Source of the DNA: Acidobacteriaceae bacterium
GTDB lineage: Bacteria > Acidobacteriota > Terriglobia > Bryobacterales > Bryobacteraceae
Direction: 5' to 3'
Assembly (NCBI GenBank): GCA_019245255.1
Contig: JAFARV010000800.1
Location: 1-7,087 of the forward strand
Length of the DNA: 7,087 bases
Shown: positions 6,146 through 7,087 of the stretch, one piece after another
Position numbering within the stretch: position 1 is the first letter of the stretch
Layout: the number at the start of each line of letters is the position of its first letter
Made by a program: the position numbers and the translations under genes
Notes under the pieces: generated by a model
Database searches by the model: none
What the model saw: only the letters and a program-made list of their open reading frames with translations
Told to the model about the DNA's origin: nothing

Positions 6146-7087
6146 CACCGTCACGCTAGAAACCCGTCACGCCGATGAGCCACTCGGCGCAGAGAAGGTA
6201 CTTGGCCGCGTAGCCTTCTTGACAAACTTTATACCTCCATATCGCCGGCCGGTTCTTGTTGAGCTAAGCAAACGCTGCAACGAGATGTTAGTTATGCTTT
6301 CGACGCCGACGGAGGGCGACCGCAATTGGCATCCGGATTGGGAAGGATTGAACGTGAGATTGCAGAAAACACTGGTTTTCACGCAACGGTGGGCACATCC
6401 GAAGGTAGGTTGCGAGCGCGTTTCTGTTCACATTCCGGTAGACACGTTGAGACTGCTTCACGAGTTTCGCCCCGACCTAATCTATTCTGCCGAGCTTGGC
6501 CTGAGAACCGCATTTGCCTCCATTTACCGGAGAATGCGGCCGGATACTCGCCTCTTGGTTTGGGCGGATATCGCAGAATCGACGGAGCGAGGTCGAGGCG
6601 CCTTGCGCTCCGCACTCCGCCGCGCTCTTCGTGAGCGAGCCGACGGCTTTATCGTGAACGGAGCGAGCGGCACGCGATACATGAAGTCGCTTGGCGTGCC
6701 TGGTGAAAAGCTCTTCACCGTTCCATATGCGACCGATGTCGAGACGTTTGCATGGCGGATCCCGATGCGAAGGCACGGGCAGGTACATCGCCTCGTGTAT
6801 GCCGGTCAGTTGATTGAACGAAAGGGGCTACTTCCTTTTGTCTATACGTTATGCCGATGGGCCGAGCAGAATGGCGGGCGTGATGTCGAGTTTCGGATCG
6901 CAGGTAGAGGACCGCTGCGGGAGCGGTTGGCAGATGTTCGCACACCAAAAAACGTTCGGCTTCAGTTAACCGGACCTGTACCATACGAGCGGCTGCCGGA
7001 GTTTTATGCAGATGCGGATGCGCTTGCGTTTCCGACGTTTGCGGATAGCTGGGGATTGGTGGTCAATGAGGCAATGGCTTCGGGACT
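6138..7087 (+). CDS. GT4-family glycosyltransferase, partial at the 3' end
   Basis: The open frame runs off the window after 316 complete codons, so the C-terminus is missing. It is a GT-B fold retaining glycosyltransferase, expected to add a sugar from a nucleotide-sugar donor to the lipid-linked repeat unit on the cytoplasmic side. The N-terminal Rossmann half starts at about residue 24 (RVAFLTNFIPPYRRPVL). DLIYSAE lies at 113-119. The C-terminal donor half starts at about 217 (HRLVYAGQLIERKG, with R228 and K229 as likely diphosphate contacts), followed by FRIAGRGP (252-259) and LTGPVPYERLPEFYADAD (277-294). The signature near the window end is D303-SWGLVVN-E311-AMASG, an EX7E-type motif with Asp in the first place. 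Its ATG lies 8 bases inside the flippase end, in another frame, suggesting translational coupling; no strong ribosome site is seen. Donor and acceptor sugars cannot be inferred. Confidence 0.9.
   Translation, partial: MHSTVTLETRHADEPLGAEKVLGRVAFLTNFIPPYRRPVLVELSKRCNEMLVMLSTPTEGDRNWHPDWEGLNVRLQKTLVFTQRWAHPKVGCERVSVHIPVDTLRLLHEFRPDLIYSAELGLRTAFASIYRRMRPDTRLLVWADIAESTERGRGALRSALRRALRERADGFIVNGASGTRYMKSLGVPGEKLFTVPYATDVETFAWRIPMRRHGQVHRLVYAGQLIERKGLLPFVYTLCRWAEQNGGRDVEFRIAGRGPLRERLADVRTPKNVRLQLTGPVPYERLPEFYADADALAFPTFADSWGLVVNEAMASG

Noticed and set aside
1..7087. CRISPR arrays, insertion sequences, tRNA or rRNA genes
   Set aside because: No regularly spaced repeats, transposase motifs, terminal inverted repeats or structural RNA signatures were seen on either strand.

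Overview
The window is an exopolysaccharide or capsule biosynthesis locus from a Gram-negative-type bacterium. An outer-membrane polysaccharide export (OPX) protein and a fused Wzz/tyrosine-kinase protein of the Wzc kind both point to a two-membrane envelope. Moderate-to-high GC and the style of the divergent secreted protein suggest an acidobacterium. That taxon is an impression from remembered protein families and was not computed.

Layout: positions 1-73 hold the downstream flank of the first gene, including a short hairpin. Positions 74-1180 (minus strand) encode a Sec-secreted modular protein: an N-terminal globular domain, a Ser/Gly linker, a heptad-perfect coiled coil and two tandem 80-residue-period C-terminal domains. 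Positions 1181-1445 are the divergent intergenic region. Positions 1411-1479, running into the next gene, hold a cluster of TTC-n-GAA dyads and overlapping perfect palindromes. From 1446 onward, four plus-strand genes are packed like an operon: OPX export protein (1446-2456), Wzc-like BY-kinase/co-polymerase (2482-4773), Wzx-like lipid-linked oligosaccharide flippase (4787-6145), and a GT4-family glycosyltransferase (from 6138, running off the window end). Gaps are 25 and 13 bases, followed by an 8-base overlap.

Together the four plus-strand genes fit a Wzx/Wzy-dependent pathway. The glycosyltransferase builds part of the repeat unit on a lipid carrier, the flippase moves it across the inner membrane, the Wzc-like kinase controls polymerisation and couples it to export, and the OPX protein carries the polymer through the periplasm and outer membrane. 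No Wzy polymerase, initiating glycosyltransferase or phosphatase is present; these probably lie further downstream or elsewhere.

The least familiar element is the divergent secreted protein. Its coiled coil carries a V-x-x-N-T-x-x layer typical of trimeric adhesin stalks, and its C-terminal repeats resemble phage tail-fibre domains. It may be a cell-surface or matrix fibre associated with the polysaccharide. The dyad cluster at the start of the export operon is the most interesting non-coding signal.
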